Below are positions 52,106 through 63,988 of a stretch of DNA of 64,000 nucleotides, piece after piece. The notes under the pieces are model-generated. The model was not told where the DNA came from. It worked only from the letters and a program-made list of their open reading frames with translations, and did no database searches. Position numbers and translations under genes: made by a program. How positions within the stretch are numbered: position 1 is the first letter of the stretch; each line of letters starts with the position of its first letter. The stretch is from positions 186,001 to 250,000 of the forward strand of contig NZ_JACBZF010000002.1 in assembly GCF_013408095.1 (NCBI RefSeq), written 5' to 3'. The DNA is from Novosphingobium marinum (lineage in GTDB: Bacteria; Pseudomonadota; Alphaproteobacteria; Sphingomonadales; Sphingomonadaceae).

Positions 52106-52192
52106 TGGTGCGGTCGAGAAGACTCGAACTTCCACGGGCTTTCGCCCACAACGACCTCAACGTTGCGCGTCTACCAATTCCGCCACGACCGC
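52106..52192 (-). tRNA. tRNA-Leu (anticodon GAG)
   Basis: The minus strand reads GCGGTCGTGGCGGAATTGGT at the 5' end and closes with CTCGACCGCACCA, so the acceptor stem GCGGTCG/CGACCGC pairs perfectly and CCA is encoded (52106-52108). The anticodon stem CAACG/CGTTG encloses the loop TTGAGGT, giving anticodon GAG. A long variable arm (GTGGGCGAAAGCCCGT region) confirms a class II tRNA. Its 3' end points toward the catabolic cluster, a common orientation for integration targets. Confidence 0.96.
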
Positions 52193-52398
52193 TAAATCAC
52201 GAGGTGCGCTTCGAGGCGCCCCGTCGGCAGGAGCGCGCCCTTAGCAAAGGGCCTTGAGGCCTGCAAGCGGCGATTGACGCAAATCGCGGGACGCGGCTGC
52301 CGGTCGCCACGGTTTTCACTGTTTGAACTGCGGCGCGCGATGCGCGATGTACCGGTATCGGAACGAGAGAATATCGAGGCTAGGAGCAGAGGACCCGC

Positions 52399-54357
<1,959 letters not shown>

Positions 54358-54376
54358 GCGTCAGGGACGGCCGGGG

Positions 54377-55417
54377 TCAGCCCGGTTTCCAGCCGATCTC
54401 CGCTGCGGTCGCCGACTTGGGAACGTCGGTGACCGCTTCGTTTACCGTGACGCTCTCACCCGGTGCGAGCTGGCGCTGCGGCGGCGCGACCTCCCAGCTG
54501 TAGACGATTCGTTCGCGTGCATCGCGCAACACGATGAGGATCGCCGGAACCGTGCGCCTTGACTGGCCGACGTTGGTGATCGTCCCGCTCGCCCCGAAAA
54601 ACTCGGTTCCGTTGGGCAGGGTGCGCCGTTCCTGCCTGTTCGGCGGAAACTCGAGGACGAGGTCTGGCTGTGCCTCGGCGAAGGTCGCGCGTTTCACCGG
54701 CACCCAGTCGGGCAGGCCGTAATAGGAAACGGCAGCCGCGGCCCCCAATGCGACGAGCGCGAAAAGGATCGCACCGATCATGAGAATCTTCGCGCGGTTG
54801 CGGCGGGGACGGAACGGTGGTTCGAATTCGAAGCTCGATGGCGCTTCGTCGAAATACCGGCCCTCGGTATCGTCGTCGTACCTTGCCCCCGCATTGTCTC
54901 CCCTGTCGCCGATTTCGGCCAGCGGCGGTTCGGGTTCCTCACGCGGTCCGATAGGGCTCTGGCGCCAATGCAATGCGGCGTCCGGCGTCGGGCTCGCCAT
55001 TTCTGGAACTGCTGCAGGCTGCGCAGGCTGGAAAGCCGTCTGCGGTCGCGGCGCGGGCCCTTGTTCGGCGTCGCCGACCTGTGGCGTCACCTCTTCCTCG
55101 GCGGCATGGCCGTGGCGCGCCTCTCCAAAAGGCTTTTCGCCGCTTTCTTCCTCCGCGACGGGTTCCGCCTCGGGCGCAGGTTCGGCAGGCTCGGGCTCGG
55201 GCTCGGGCTCGGGCGGAAGAGGTACGGGTGCTGCCGTCGGCGCGGGGACACCGGCTTCCTCGAAAGGATCTTGCGAAGCAACCGGGTCCGCAAGATCCGG
55301 ACCTTCCTGAAACCAGCTGTGCCGGCACTTGGCGCAGCGCACCGTGCGTCCTTCGGCCCCGATCGCACTGTCGGGCACGACGTAACGGGTCGAACAGGCA
55401 GGGCAGGCGATGATCAT
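54377..55417 (-). CDS. MJ0042 zinc-ribbon / DUF3426 membrane protein
   Basis: The product is 346 residues from the ATG at 55417. The N-terminal zinc ribbon has CPAC at residues 5-8 and CAKC near residue 30 (MIIACPACSTRY...CAKCRHSW). A long Pro/Glu-rich linker includes EPEPEPEPAEPAPEAEP. One membrane segment (ILMIGAILFALVALGAAAA) and a C-terminal DUF3426 beta domain with NVGQSRRTVPAILIVLRD follow. Proteins of this design occur widely upstream of ftsE in sphingomonads; their function is not established. It is divergent from ftsE. Confidence 0.85.
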   Translation of the reverse strand: MIIACPACSTRYVVPDSAIGAEGRTVRCAKCRHSWFQEGPDLADPVASQDPFEEAGVPAPTAAPVPLPPEPEPEPEPAEPAPEAEPVAEEESGEKPFGEARHGHAAEEEVTPQVGDAEQGPAPRPQTAFQPAQPAAVPEMASPTPDAALHWRQSPIGPREEPEPPLAEIGDRGDNAGARYDDDTEGRYFDEAPSSFEFEPPFRPRRNRAKILMIGAILFALVALGAAAAVSYYGLPDWVPVKRATFAEAQPDLVLEFPPNRQERRTLPNGTEFFGASGTITNVGQSRRTVPAILIVLRDARERIVYSWEVAPPQRQLAPGESVTVNEAVTDVPKSATAAEIGWKPG

Positions 55418-55557
55418 GGCACCACCGCTTAAGCACGAGCGAAAGCGAACCGGCAAGACAGCGGCTGCCGGACGGCCTGCTTAACGCCCTTTTTTCCACA
55501 TTCATTGACGGGTATAGGCCTGTCCGCACCCCGCGAGACCGGACTATAGACAACAAG

Positions 55558-56298
55558 ATGAGCCAGAATTCCGACGGGGAGATCGTTCACTTCGACAATG
55601 TCGGGCTGCGTTACGGCACCGACCGCGAGGTGCTGAGCGACCTGTCATTCACACTCTATCCCGGCAGCTTCTACTTCCTGACCGGCGCTAGCGGTGCCGG
55701 CAAGACGTCGCTTCTCAAGCTGCTGTACCTCGCCCAGCGGCCTTCGCGCGGCATGATCCGGATGTTCGGTTCGGACGCGATCACGCTTTCGCGCGAACGG
55801 CTTCCCGCGCTGCGGCGCAGGATAGGCGTCGTCTTCCAGGACTTCCGGCTCGTTCCGCATCTATCGGCATTCGACAACGTCGCGCTGCCGCTGCGCGTAG
55901 CGGGGGTCACCGAACGCGAGCTTGAGAAGCCGGTTCGCGACATGCTCGACTGGGTGGGCCTCGCCGATCGCATGCAGGCGCGCCCTGCGACGCTTTCGGG
56001 TGGCGAGCAGCAGCGCGTCGCGATTGCCCGCGCGGTGATCGGGCGGCCCGAGATGCTGGTGGCCGACGAGCCGACCGGAAACGTCGATCCTGACATGGCA
56101 GTCAAGCTGCTGCGCCTGTTCGAAGCGCTGAATGGCCTAGGCACGACCGTTGTCGTCGCGACCCACGACGTGCACCTCCTCAAGAAGGTGCCCGATTCGC
56201 TGATCATGCGGCTCGACAAGGGGCGGCTGTCCGATCCGACCGGGGCGCTGCGATATCCGCCCAGGCGGATGCCCGCGATGGCGGGACAGCGCGCGTGA
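55558..56298 (+). CDS. ftsE: cell-division ATP-binding protein FtsE
   Basis: This 246-residue ABC ATPase has Walker A GASGAGKTS, signature LSGGEQQRVAIARA, Walker B MLVADEPTGNVD and the H-loop ATHDVHLL. FtsE with FtsX transmits ATP hydrolysis across the membrane to activate septal peptidoglycan hydrolases during division. A GTGA overlap joins it to ftsX. The 140-base gap to the divergent MJ0042 gene must hold both promoters. Confidence 0.96.
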   Translation: MSQNSDGEIVHFDNVGLRYGTDREVLSDLSFTLYPGSFYFLTGASGAGKTSLLKLLYLAQRPSRGMIRMFGSDAITLSRERLPALRRRIGVVFQDFRLVPHLSAFDNVALPLRVAGVTERELEKPVRDMLDWVGLADRMQARPATLSGGEQQRVAIARAVIGRPEMLVADEPTGNVDPDMAVKLLRLFEALNGLGTTVVVATHDVHLLKKVPDSLIMRLDKGRLSDPTGALRYPPRRMPAMAGQRA

Positions 56299-57230
56299 GC
56301 AGCGCCGAAATGCCGAGCCTCGTGGCGCGAAGCTGGCGCAGCCTGTCCGCGACCGGAGAGACCGAGATCGTTCCTCAGGCCCGGCTTTCCGGCCCGATGC
56401 CCTGGGTTATCGCGATCATGGTCGCGATGACGGTTATCGCGCTCGCCGCGGGCCTCGCTCTTCGCAACACCGCCCAGGCGGCCGCCGCCGAGCTGGAGGG
56501 CGGGGTGACGGTGCAGGTCATGGAAGCCGATCCGGACGCGCGCAATGCGCAGGCACAGAATGCTCTGACCGTGCTTCGCGAACTGCCGCAGGTCGCTTCG
56601 GTCAGGCTGGTGCCTCGGGAGGAAGTCGACCAGCTAATCGAACCCTGGCTCGGCGAAGCGGGCGGAGGTGAAAGCGCCTCTATTCCGGTTCCGGCGCTGC
56701 TCGACGCCCGCATCGACGGAAAAGTGACCGCCGATGCCATCGAAGGGATTCGCGCGGCCGTTGCGGAGGCGGCACCAGCCGCGCGCGTCGATGCCCAGTC
56801 GAGCTGGCTCAAGCCGGTATTCGACGCCATCGTATCGCTCCAGTGGCTCGCCGCCGCGCTCGTCGTACTGCTATCCGTCGCGCTGACTGCCGCGGTCCTG
56901 CTTGCTGCGAGGAGCGCTCTCGGCACCAATCGCGACACGATCGAGATCGTTCATCTGCTCGGCGGTACCGATGCCCAGATCGCGCGCGTGTTCCAGCGAT
57001 CGATCGGAGTCGATGCGGCGGGTGGCGGTCTGGTCGGTTTCGCACTTGCGGCGGTCGTCATCCTGTTCCTCGGACGACGTTTCGCGGGACTTGGGGCCGG
57101 GATGGTCGACGGGGGCGCGCTCGGCGTGACGGATTGGTTGCTGCTGGCGCTGGTTCCGATCGTGTCCGTGTTGCTGGCGATGGCCACGGCCCGCGTTACT
57201 GTGCTCCACGCCTTGCGCAAGATGCTGTAG
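56295..57230 (+). CDS. ftsX: cell-division permease-like protein FtsX
   Basis: The product is 311 residues from a GTG at 56295 overlapping the ftsE stop. The expected topology is visible: one membrane helix near residues 35-55, a periplasmic domain of about 110 residues, and three more helices in the C-terminal half (LAAALVVLLSVALTAAVLL, GLVGFALAAVVILFLG, WLLLALVPIVSVLLAM). It partners FtsE. Divergence of the periplasmic domain is normal for the family. Confidence 0.92.
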   Translation: MSSAEMPSLVARSWRSLSATGETEIVPQARLSGPMPWVIAIMVAMTVIALAAGLALRNTAQAAAAELEGGVTVQVMEADPDARNAQAQNALTVLRELPQVASVRLVPREEVDQLIEPWLGEAGGGESASIPVPALLDARIDGKVTADAIEGIRAAVAEAAPAARVDAQSSWLKPVFDAIVSLQWLAAALVVLLSVALTAAVLLAARSALGTNRDTIEIVHLLGGTDAQIARVFQRSIGVDAAGGGLVGFALAAVVILFLGRRFAGLGAGMVDGGALGVTDWLLLALVPIVSVLLAMATARVTVLHALRKML

Positions 57231-57239
57231 GGCACACCG

Positions 57240-57767
57240 ATGGTTCGCCGTGTTGCCGCCCTGGCCGTGCTTGCATGGCTGCTCGGATTTCTCTGGTTCG
57301 CGATCGCGTTGCCGCAACCGGAGTCAGAGACGCGCACCGATGCCGTCATCGTGTTCACGGGCGGTAGCGGCCGTATCGACCGTGCGATCGAGGTCCTGAG
57401 GAAGGGGTGGGCCGACCGCCTTCTTGTCTCCGGTGTCGATCGCGAGGTTCGTCCCCGGGAATTCCGGACGGAGTATGGCGTCTCCCGGCGCCACATGGAA
57501 TGCTGCATTACGCTCGGCTACGAGTCGGTGGATACGCGGACCAACGCGACCGAAGCAGCCGCATGGATCGCGGAAAACGACTTCTCGTCAATACGCCTGG
57601 TGACGACAGACTGGCACATGCGCCGGGCCGACTTCGAGCTCGAAAGGAACGTTTCGGGAGTCGAGATCCTGCGCGATGCGGTACCCTCGCAACCAAGCCT
57701 GCGGATCCTCTTCCTCGAGTACCACAAGTTGCTGGCCCGGCGCGTTTCGTCGATCTGGGAAAAGTGA
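57240..57767 (+). CDS. YdcF-like (DUF218) membrane-anchored protein
   Basis: The product is 175 residues. An N-terminal membrane anchor (VAALAVLAWLLGFLWFAIAL) precedes a DUF218 domain with DAVIVFTGGSGRIDRAIEVL and LLVSGVD. DUF218 proteins such as ElyC and SanA influence envelope synthesis. Its position between ftsX and an acyltransferase gene, with short gaps, agrees with an envelope function. The stop overlaps the next start in TGATG. Confidence 0.85.
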   Translation: MVRRVAALAVLAWLLGFLWFAIALPQPESETRTDAVIVFTGGSGRIDRAIEVLRKGWADRLLVSGVDREVRPREFRTEYGVSRRHMECCITLGYESVDTRTNATEAAAWIAENDFSSIRLVTTDWHMRRADFELERNVSGVEILRDAVPSQPSLRILFLEYHKLLARRVSSIWEK

Positions 57768-58462
57768 TGGCGCGAGCCGTAGAAGTCTTTCGCAGCCTTG
57801 CGTTCTATGCGGCCTTCTACATCGGCACCGCGGTTTACGTGGGCGCCGCGCTCGCCACGCTGCCGTTCAGCCGAGGCGGGTTCATCCGGGTAGTGGACGG
57901 CTGGTCGCATTTCCACCGTTGGTGCGTGATCCACGTACTGGGAATACGGGTCGAGATCGAAGGCGAGGTTCCCGACAGCGGCGTGCTCGTCGCGATCAAG
58001 CACGAAAGCTTTTTCGAGGCGATCGACCTGCCTACGGCGCTGAACCATCCGGTGGTCTTCGCAAAGGCCGAATTGCTTCGCATACCCTTCTGGGGCCGTG
58101 CCGGCGGCGCTTACGGCCTGATCCCTGTGGAGCGGAACCAGGGGGCGAGCGCCTTGCGCGCCATGATCAAGAAGGCCCGCGCCCTCACCGCGGAAGGACG
58201 GCCCCTGGCGATCTTTCCCGAAGGCACGCGCGTCGCCCACGGCGAGCGCCCCGAACTGCGTTCGGGATTTGCAGGAACCTACAAGCTGCTCGGGCTTCCG
58301 GTCGTTCCGGTGGCGGTGGACAGCGGCCCGCTCTACCACCGGCGGTGGAAGAAACGCGGCACGATAACCTATCGGGTGGGCGAGCCGATCCCGGCAGGCC
58401 TGCCGCGCCCGGAACTGGAAGGTCGCGTCATCGAGGCGATCAATTCGCTGAATAGTCCTTAG
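57767..58462 (+). CDS. plsC: 1-acylglycerol-3-phosphate O-acyltransferase-like protein
   Basis: The product is 231 residues. The PlsC catalytic motif is HESFFE (HX4E, a common variant of HX4D) followed by the FPEGTR motif that contacts the glycerol phosphate. An N-terminal membrane segment is present. It acylates lysophosphatidic acid to phosphatidic acid, or acts on another lysophospholipid. It ends the ftsE-ftsX-ydcF-plsC run, and its last 4 bases overlap a convergent gene. Confidence 0.88.
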   Translation: MARAVEVFRSLAFYAAFYIGTAVYVGAALATLPFSRGGFIRVVDGWSHFHRWCVIHVLGIRVEIEGEVPDSGVLVAIKHESFFEAIDLPTALNHPVVFAKAELLRIPFWGRAGGAYGLIPVERNQGASALRAMIKKARALTAEGRPLAIFPEGTRVAHGERPELRSGFAGTYKLLGLPVVPVAVDSGPLYHRRWKKRGTITYRVGEPIPAGLPRPELEGRVIEAINSLNSP

Positions 58463-59235
58463 GCTTCCTCGACCCAGACCTGCTGCGCATTCAATTGCGC
58501 AAAGCCGTAACTTGTCAGGAAGGACACGTCGGCGGCGTCACGCCCGACGCCGATCTTGGCCATCTGCTGCGCGGTCGACATTCCGGTCGGATCGATGAGG
58601 TACCACGTGTTGTCGAGGAAGACTTCGGCAACCGCGTGAAAGTCCTGCGGCTGCACGCCGATGCCGTAGACGCTTGCAAAACGCGCCGGGATGCCGCTCG
58701 CCCGTACCAGCGTGATCATCAGGTGGGCGAAATCCCGGCAGACCCCTTGCCGGCTGACATAGGTTTCCATCGCGCCGGTGAAGGCGGTGCTCGATCCGGG
58801 GCAATAGTCGATCGCGTCCTCGATCCAGTCGCGTATTGCCATGACCCTGCTGCCGCCGCCGCTCTCGCCGAATTCGGCATCGACAAGGTTTTGGAATTCG
58901 TCCGAGGGGCAATAGCGCGAGGGCATCAGGTATTCGACCGTCTCACCGGGCAGAAGGTGCGGCTCGACGGACTCGAGCGCGCCGCAGTCTGCAGTGAGGC
59001 GGTGTACGTCCACGGTAGCAGTGTAGGTGACTTTCAGATTGCCCTGGTGGCGAAGCCAGATGCGCTCCCCGATCGTGTCGTGACCGGGAACGCGTGCGAA
59101 ATGATCGGTTGGCGGCAGGTCGATGTGAGCCGCTTCCACGGTCTGTTCGGGAATGGCCGCGGCTTCCAGTTGCAAGAGCACGTCGGTTTCGGAGGGGAGG
59201 TCGTAATCGAGTTCGGTACGGATCGAGAGTTTCAT
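58459..59235 (-). CDS. transglutaminase-like cysteine protease/ligase family protein
   Basis: The product is 258 residues. The transglutaminase-like catalytic triad is recognisable: Cys in RQGVCRDFAH, His in QDFHAVAEV and Asp in YLIDPTGM. An N-terminal beta-rich domain (MKLSIRTELDYDL...) is usual for this bacterial family. Such proteins act as proteases, amidases or peptide ligases, sometimes with ATP-grasp partners; none is adjacent here. It is read toward plsC. Confidence 0.85.
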   Translation of the reverse strand: MKLSIRTELDYDLPSETDVLLQLEAAAIPEQTVEAAHIDLPPTDHFARVPGHDTIGERIWLRHQGNLKVTYTATVDVHRLTADCGALESVEPHLLPGETVEYLMPSRYCPSDEFQNLVDAEFGESGGGSRVMAIRDWIEDAIDYCPGSSTAFTGAMETYVSRQGVCRDFAHLMITLVRASGIPARFASVYGIGVQPQDFHAVAEVFLDNTWYLIDPTGMSTAQQMAKIGVGRDAADVSFLTSYGFAQLNAQQVWVEEA

Positions 59236-59325
59236 GGCTTACCCGGATTCAAGGTCTGATGCGCCCCCAAAGCGCGAGCGGCGGCGCGGCTCCATGGTTG
59301 CAAAAATTTCGTGCGGCGATCCGGT

Positions 59326-60240
59326 TCAGCCCGCGTCGTGATCGCTGCGGCCGAAATCGGGGCGTGCATCGTCCTGACCTTCGGCGATGATCGACCGCCT
59401 GATGGCCCGCGTCCGCTCGAACTGCGCGAACAGGGCGTCCCCGTCGCCGACACGGATCGCGCGCTGCAGCGCCGTCAGGTCCTCGGTAAAGCGCTGAAGC
59501 ATCTCGAGCACGGCGTCCTTGTTGGACAGGAAGACGTCGCGCCACATCGTCGGGTCGGACGCGGCGATCCGAGTAAAGTCGCGGAAGCCGCCAGCCGAGT
59601 ACTTGATGACCTCGCTGCGCGTCACTTCCTCGAGATCGGATGCCGTACCCACGATCGTATAGGCGATGAGGTGCGGGAGATGGCTGGTGACGGCGAGGAC
59701 AAGATCGTGGTGGCGCGCATCCATGATCTCAACGTTGGCCCCCAGCGCTTCCCAGAACGTGACGAGTTCGGACAGCAGCACGAGATTGGTTTGCTCGGGC
59801 GGCGTGACGATGCACCAGCGATTGCGGAAAAGGGTCGCGAACCCTGCGTCCGGCCCGGAATTCTCTGTACCCGCCACCGGGTGGGCAGGGATGACCGGGT
59901 TGTTCGGAAGCGCGGTCGCCAGCGCTTCTGCGACGGATTGCTTGCATGAACCGACATCGCTGACGAGCGCGCCTTCGGGAAGCGTGCCGGCGATTTCGGT
60001 TGCCGCATCGGCCATCGCCCCGGGAGGGACGCAGAAAATGACGAGATCGGCCCCGCGAACGGCTTCGGAGGCAGTCTCACAGACCGTCCCGACGAGCCCG
60101 CGCGCCGCGGCGCGGGTGCGCGTGGCGGGATCGCGGTCATAGCCGGTCGTCTCTATCTCGCCGAGGTACTCGCGCACGGCGAGGCCGATCGATCCGCCGA
60201 GAAGGCCAAGGCCGATGATCGCGACGCGCTCGAAGCTCAT
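59326..60240 (-). CDS. tyrC: prephenate/arogenate dehydrogenase family protein
   Basis: The product is 304 residues. The NAD-binding loop [10 protein letters not shown] is at the N-terminus. The PDH catalytic region [15 protein letters not shown] contains the His that acts in oxidative decarboxylation, and SHLPHLIA follows. It makes 4-hydroxyphenylpyruvate or tyrosine in aromatic amino-acid synthesis. It is downstream of hisC with an ATGA overlap; in many alphaproteobacteria this HisC paralogue doubles as an aromatic aminotransferase. Confidence 0.9.
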   Translation of the reverse strand: MSFERVAIIGLGLLGGSIGLAVREYLGEIETTGYDRDPATRTRAAARGLVGTVCETASEAVRGADLVIFCVPPGAMADAATEIAGTLPEGALVSDVGSCKQSVAEALATALPNNPVIPAHPVAGTENSGPDAGFATLFRNRWCIVTPPEQTNLVLLSELVTFWEALGANVEIMDARHHDLVLAVTSHLPHLIAYTIVGTASDLEEVTRSEVIKYSAGGFRDFTRIAASDPTMWRDVFLSNKDAVLEMLQRFTEDLTALQRAIRVGDGDALFAQFERTRAIRRSIIAEGQDDARPDFGRSDHDAG

Positions 60241-61355
60241 TGCGCGCCTTCTGCCATTTCGCGGAGCGCCGCGGCGATGGCGTCCATCTGGTCGCGCGTT
60301 CCGATCGTTATGCGCAGCCCGTGCGGCAGGCCCTGCCCCGGCAGCCAGCGCACGATGTAGCCGCGTTCGGCGAGACCTTCGTAGGCCTTCTCTGCGGTGA
60401 GAGCGCCTTCGAAGAGCACGAGCACGAAGTTCGCCTCGCTGGGCAGCGGACGGAGCCCATGATTGCCCAGCGCCTCGATCTCCGAGGTAAAGCGCGCGCG
60501 CTCCTGCGCATTGTGGACGCGCGACCGTTCGACGAAGTCGCGGTCTTCGAGCGCGGCGAGCGCCGTCGCCTGTCCCGTCGACGTGACGTTGAATGGCCCC
60601 CGAATGCGGTTGAGCGTAGCGACGATCCCCGGTGCGCCGGTGGCCCAGCCGATCCGCTCTCCGGCAAGGCCGTAGATCTTGGAAAAGGTCCGCGTGACGA
60701 GCACGTTGTGGTGACCGGCCGCAAGCAGCAGGCCGCCGTCATCGTCTTCCGGCGCAAGGTACTCGCCGTAAGCTTGGTCGAGCACGAGCAGGACGTCGCC
60801 GGGCAGGGCCGCGTGCAGCCGCGCGATCTCGCCCTTCGGCAGGAAGCTGCCGGTCGGGTTGTTGGGATTGGCGATGAACACGACCCGCGTGCGCTCGCTG
60901 ACGAGCGAGAGCAGCGCATCGACATCGGTGCCGTAATCGCCGTCGGGCGCGACGACCGGCGTCGCTCCGCACCGTCGCGCCGCGATATCGTAGACCGAGA
61001 AGCCATAGCGGACATAAAGCACCTCGTCGCCCGGACCGGCGTATCCCTGTGCGGCGAGGTTGAGCAGTTCGTCGGACCCCGTCCCCATGACGACGCGCGC
61101 CGGGTCTATGCCGTGCATCTGACCGATTGCCCCGCGCAATGCCTTTGCCTCGGGATCGGGATAGCGCGACGGCGCGAGGGCATCGGCCCTGGCGGAAAGC
61201 GCGTGTTCGCTTGTCCCGAGCGGGTTCTCGTTCGCCGAAAGCTTGACGAGCGGACGTCCGTCCGGTGCCGCAGACTTGCCGGGAACATAGGCATGGAGCG
61301 CCTCGATCCACGGCTTGGGCTGGGGCGTTCGCATTGTCGTTTCTGTATCGGCCAT
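60237..61355 (-). CDS. hisC: histidinol-phosphate / aromatic aminotransferase
   Basis: This 372-residue fold-type I PLP enzyme has the Schiff-base lysine in [14 protein letters not shown]. The segments [11 protein letters not shown] near the N-terminus and [11 protein letters not shown] are typical of HisC. It transaminates histidinol phosphate. Its coupling to tyrC suggests that it also transaminates arogenate, prephenate or aromatic 2-oxo acids. It is divergent from metX. Confidence 0.93.
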   Translation of the reverse strand: MADTETTMRTPQPKPWIEALHAYVPGKSAAPDGRPLVKLSANENPLGTSEHALSARADALAPSRYPDPEAKALRGAIGQMHGIDPARVVMGTGSDELLNLAAQGYAGPGDEVLYVRYGFSVYDIAARRCGATPVVAPDGDYGTDVDALLSLVSERTRVVFIANPNNPTGSFLPKGEIARLHAALPGDVLLVLDQAYGEYLAPEDDDGGLLLAAGHHNVLVTRTFSKIYGLAGERIGWATGAPGIVATLNRIRGPFNVTSTGQATALAALEDRDFVERSRVHNAQERARFTSEIEALGNHGLRPLPSEANFVLVLFEGALTAEKAYEGLAERGYIVRWLPGQGLPHGLRITIGTRDQMDAIAAALREMAEGAQ

Positions 61356-61451
61356 AGCGCCGTGGCCCTTAGCGAAAGCATGCGCCGAATGACAGCCTCG
61401 CTTTCGCGCACAATTGACAGCTTACCTGCGCTCGCCCAAGTGCCGCTCACC

Positions 61452-62561
61452 ATGGCCACGGCCCCGACCACCGTTGCGAGCGAGACCCTGACGCTCCCCG
61501 GTCCGCTGCAGCTTGACTGCGGACGGCAGCTCGACCGCGTCGATGTCGCGTATGAAGCTTATGGCGAATTGTCGCCGGCAAGAGACAACGCCGTGTTCGT
61601 CGCCCATGCCCTGACCGGTGACCATTACCTTGCCAGTCCCCACCCGATCACGGGCAAGCCGGGCTGGTGGGCGCGGATGGTGGGGCCGGGAAAACCGATC
61701 GATACCAACCGCTTCTACGTCATCTGCGCGAACGTGCTGGGGAGCTGCATGGGCTCGACCGGCCCGGCCAGCCTTGCGCCCGACGGCAAGCCCTACGGGA
61801 TGCGCTTTCCCGTCATCACGATCCGCGACATGGTGCGCGCGCACGTCGCGTTGCTCGACGCGCTTGGGATCAAGCGGCTCCATGCCGTCGTCGGCGGCTC
61901 GATGGGGGGCATGCAGGCACTTTCGCTCGCCGCCAATTTCCCGGAGCGTGCATCTGCGGCGCTCGTCCTGGCCGCAACGGCGCGTCACTCCGCGCAGAAC
62001 ATCGCGTTCCACGAGGTCGGCAGGCAGGCGATCATGGCCGACAGTGCCTGGCAGGACGGCGACTACTACGCATCGGGCAATCGGCCTGAAAAGGGGCTCG
62101 CGGTGGCGCGCATGGCCGCGCACATCACCTACCTGTCCGAAGCGGGGCTGACCGGGAAGTTCGGGCGCAACCTTCAGGACCGGGCGGAGAAGACGTTCGG
62201 CTTCGATGCCGATTTCCAGGTCGAAAGCTACCTGCGCTATCAGGGCATAAGCTTCACCGACCGGTTCGACGCGAATTCCTATCTCTATATCACCCGGGCG
62301 ATGGATTATTTCGACCTGGCCGAAGAGCACGGCGGATACCTGGCCAATGCCTTCCGCACCACGAAGGCCCGGTTCTGCCTCGTCAGCTTCGATACCGACT
62401 GGCTCTATCCCACGGCGGAATCGCGGAACATCGTCCATGCGCTGAACGCTGCTGGCGCGCCCGTCACCTTCGTCGAACTGTCCGCGCCCTATGGCCACGA
62501 CAGCTTCCTTCTCGAGGTGCCCGCGCTCGACCGGGTCGTGACGGGGTTTCTCGATCAGTGA
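61452..62561 (+). CDS. metX: homoserine O-acetyltransferase (or succinyltransferase)
   Basis: The product is 369 residues from the ATG at 61452. An in-frame ATG at 61389 would add a non-conserved tail, and a TTGACA at 61414-61419 falls between them, favouring the downstream start. The alpha/beta hydrolase nucleophile is Ser in [10 protein letters not shown], with Asp in FDTDWLYP and His in [10 protein letters not shown]. It acylates homoserine in methionine synthesis. It is coupled to metW by a GTGA overlap. Residues deciding acetyl against succinyl preference were not resolved. Confidence 0.95.
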   Translation: MATAPTTVASETLTLPGPLQLDCGRQLDRVDVAYEAYGELSPARDNAVFVAHALTGDHYLASPHPITGKPGWWARMVGPGKPIDTNRFYVICANVLGSCMGSTGPASLAPDGKPYGMRFPVITIRDMVRAHVALLDALGIKRLHAVVGGSMGGMQALSLAANFPERASAALVLAATARHSAQNIAFHEVGRQAIMADSAWQDGDYYASGNRPEKGLAVARMAAHITYLSEAGLTGKFGRNLQDRAEKTFGFDADFQVESYLRYQGISFTDRFDANSYLYITRAMDYFDLAEEHGGYLANAFRTTKARFCLVSFDTDWLYPTAESRNIVHALNAAGAPVTFVELSAPYGHDSFLLEVPALDRVVTGFLDQ

Positions 62562-63166
62562 GCCCGGCGCTCACCTCGCTGCGGCCCGACCTTTCGGTCA
62601 TCGCCCAGAACGTCGAGCCGGGAGCCCGGGTGCTCGACGTCGGCTGCGGCGATGGTGCGCTGCTGGCGGCGCTGCGCGACGAGCGCGGCTGCGATGCGCG
62701 GGGCATGGAGATCGATCCGGCCAACGTGGCAGAATGCGTGGCAAAGGGCCTGCCCGTCATTCAGGGCGATGCGGACGAGGACCTTGCCTTCTATCCCGAC
62801 GCCAGCTTCGATTACGCGATCCTCAGCCAGACCTTGCAGACCACGTTGCGTCCCGCCGTCATCCTCGAGGAACTGCTGCGCATCGGCGGGCGCGCGTTCG
62901 TCAGTTTTCCTAACTTCGCGCACTGGCGGGTGCGCCTCTCGCTCCTGTTCGGTGGACGCATGCCGGTTACGCGGCTGCTGCCCGTGGCGTGGTACGAAAC
63001 GCCCAACATCCACCACGTCACGGTCGACGACTTCCGCTCGCTCCTCGACGAGCGCGGTATCGCGGTCGAGAAGTCGTGGTTCCTCAACGGAGACAAGCAG
63101 ACGAGCGCGGCGGCCGCCAACTTCCGTGCCGAGCATGCGATCTTCCTGCTTTCGAAGCAGCGCTAG
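62558..63166 (+). CDS. metW: methionine biosynthesis protein MetW
   Basis: The product is 202 residues from a GTG at 62558 overlapping the metX stop. It is a SAM-methyltransferase-like fold with [15 protein letters not shown] and the MetW segments [10 protein letters not shown] and [12 protein letters not shown]. MetW is required for full MetX activity in several bacteria and is almost always encoded directly after metX. It ends one base before the convergent fdhD gene. Confidence 0.95.
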   Translation: MSPALTSLRPDLSVIAQNVEPGARVLDVGCGDGALLAALRDERGCDARGMEIDPANVAECVAKGLPVIQGDADEDLAFYPDASFDYAILSQTLQTTLRPAVILEELLRIGGRAFVSFPNFAHWRVRLSLLFGGRMPVTRLLPVAWYETPNIHHVTVDDFRSLLDERGIAVEKSWFLNGDKQTSAAAANFRAEHAIFLLSKQR

Positions 63167-63988
63167 TCAGTCGCTCCCCGAAGCGTCGTTGACGAAGAGC
63201 ACGCTGTCGTCACGGGCAAGCGCCCAAAGGCTGAGGCCGGCTTTAGAGGCTCGCTCGACGGCCATCGATGTCGGGAGCGATATCGTGACCAGGCTCGTCG
63301 CGCCGCCGCGCACGGCCTTCTCGACGATCTCGTAGCTGCATCGCGCGGTCGACAGGACAAGCCCGGGCGAGAGCGGATCGCCCGCGATCGCCATCGCGCC
63401 GACCAGCTTGTCCATCGCATTGTGCCTCCCGACGTCTTCGCGGACGCAGCCCAGGTTCCCATCCGGATCGGCCCAGGCCGCTGCATGCGCAGCGCCGGTC
63501 GACTGTCCCAGCGGCTGGTACTGGCGCAAGGCGGCAAGCGCCCTGAACACCGCAGCGTGCGAAAGCCGCGGATGCTTCGTCACCGCCGGAAGCGGCCTTG
63601 CCACCTGTTCCAGATTCTCGATTCCGCACAGGCCGCAACTCGATTCCGCGACGCGGGTTCGTATGCGTTCGGTCAGTTTCTCGATACCCAGACCAGATAG
63701 CCGCGTGCGCACGATCCAGCCCGTCTCGACTTGTGCGATGTCCGGCTCCGCGATGTCCGACGCATCTGCAGCCAGCCCCTCGCACAGTGCGAAGCCCGTG
63801 GCGAAATCCGCAAGGTCGGCAGGCGTCGCCATCATCACCGCGTAGGACAGGCCGTTGAATTCCAGCGCCACGGGAACCTCCGGAACCCAGTCGCCGAACG
63901 CAGGCTCGTCACGACCGTCGGGAAATATGCGAACCGGCTGCGCCATCGGGGCAATGTCGGCCACCCTCTCCGGGGCGTCAATCGCCAT
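63167..63988 (-). CDS. fdhD: formate dehydrogenase accessory sulfurtransferase FdhD
   Basis: The product is 273 residues. The persulfide-carrying motif CGLCG is present in SSCGLCGIENL, and the conserved GCVREDVGRHNAMDKLVG segment is also seen. FdhD passes sulfur to the molybdenum cofactor of formate dehydrogenases. No formate dehydrogenase genes are in the window, but molybdate uptake genes lie at 12.6-17.6 kb. Its start codon is 12 bases from the right edge. Confidence 0.95.
   Translation of the reverse strand: MAIDAPERVADIAPMAQPVRIFPDGRDEPAFGDWVPEVPVALEFNGLSYAVMMATPADLADFATGFALCEGLAADASDIAEPDIAQVETGWIVRTRLSGLGIEKLTERIRTRVAESSCGLCGIENLEQVARPLPAVTKHPRLSHAAVFRALAALRQYQPLGQSTGAAHAAAWADPDGNLGCVREDVGRHNAMDKLVGAMAIAGDPLSPGLVLSTARCSYEIVEKAVRGGATSLVTISLPTSMAVERASKAGLSLWALARDDSVLFVNDASGSD

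Noticed and set aside
51941..52135. A 64-codon open frame on the minus strand next to tRNA-Leu
   Set aside because: It runs through the hairpins toward the tRNA end, has no ribosome-binding site and no recognisable domain, so it is taken as non-coding.
61356..61451. Possible SAM-II or SAM/SAH riboswitch before metX
   Set aside because: The gap is only 96 bases and I could not find the conserved pseudoknot segments of these riboswitches.
60240..62561. A 773-codon open frame on the plus strand ending with MetX
   Set aside because: The first 400 codons run antisense through hisC. The MetX family N-terminus begins at 61452.
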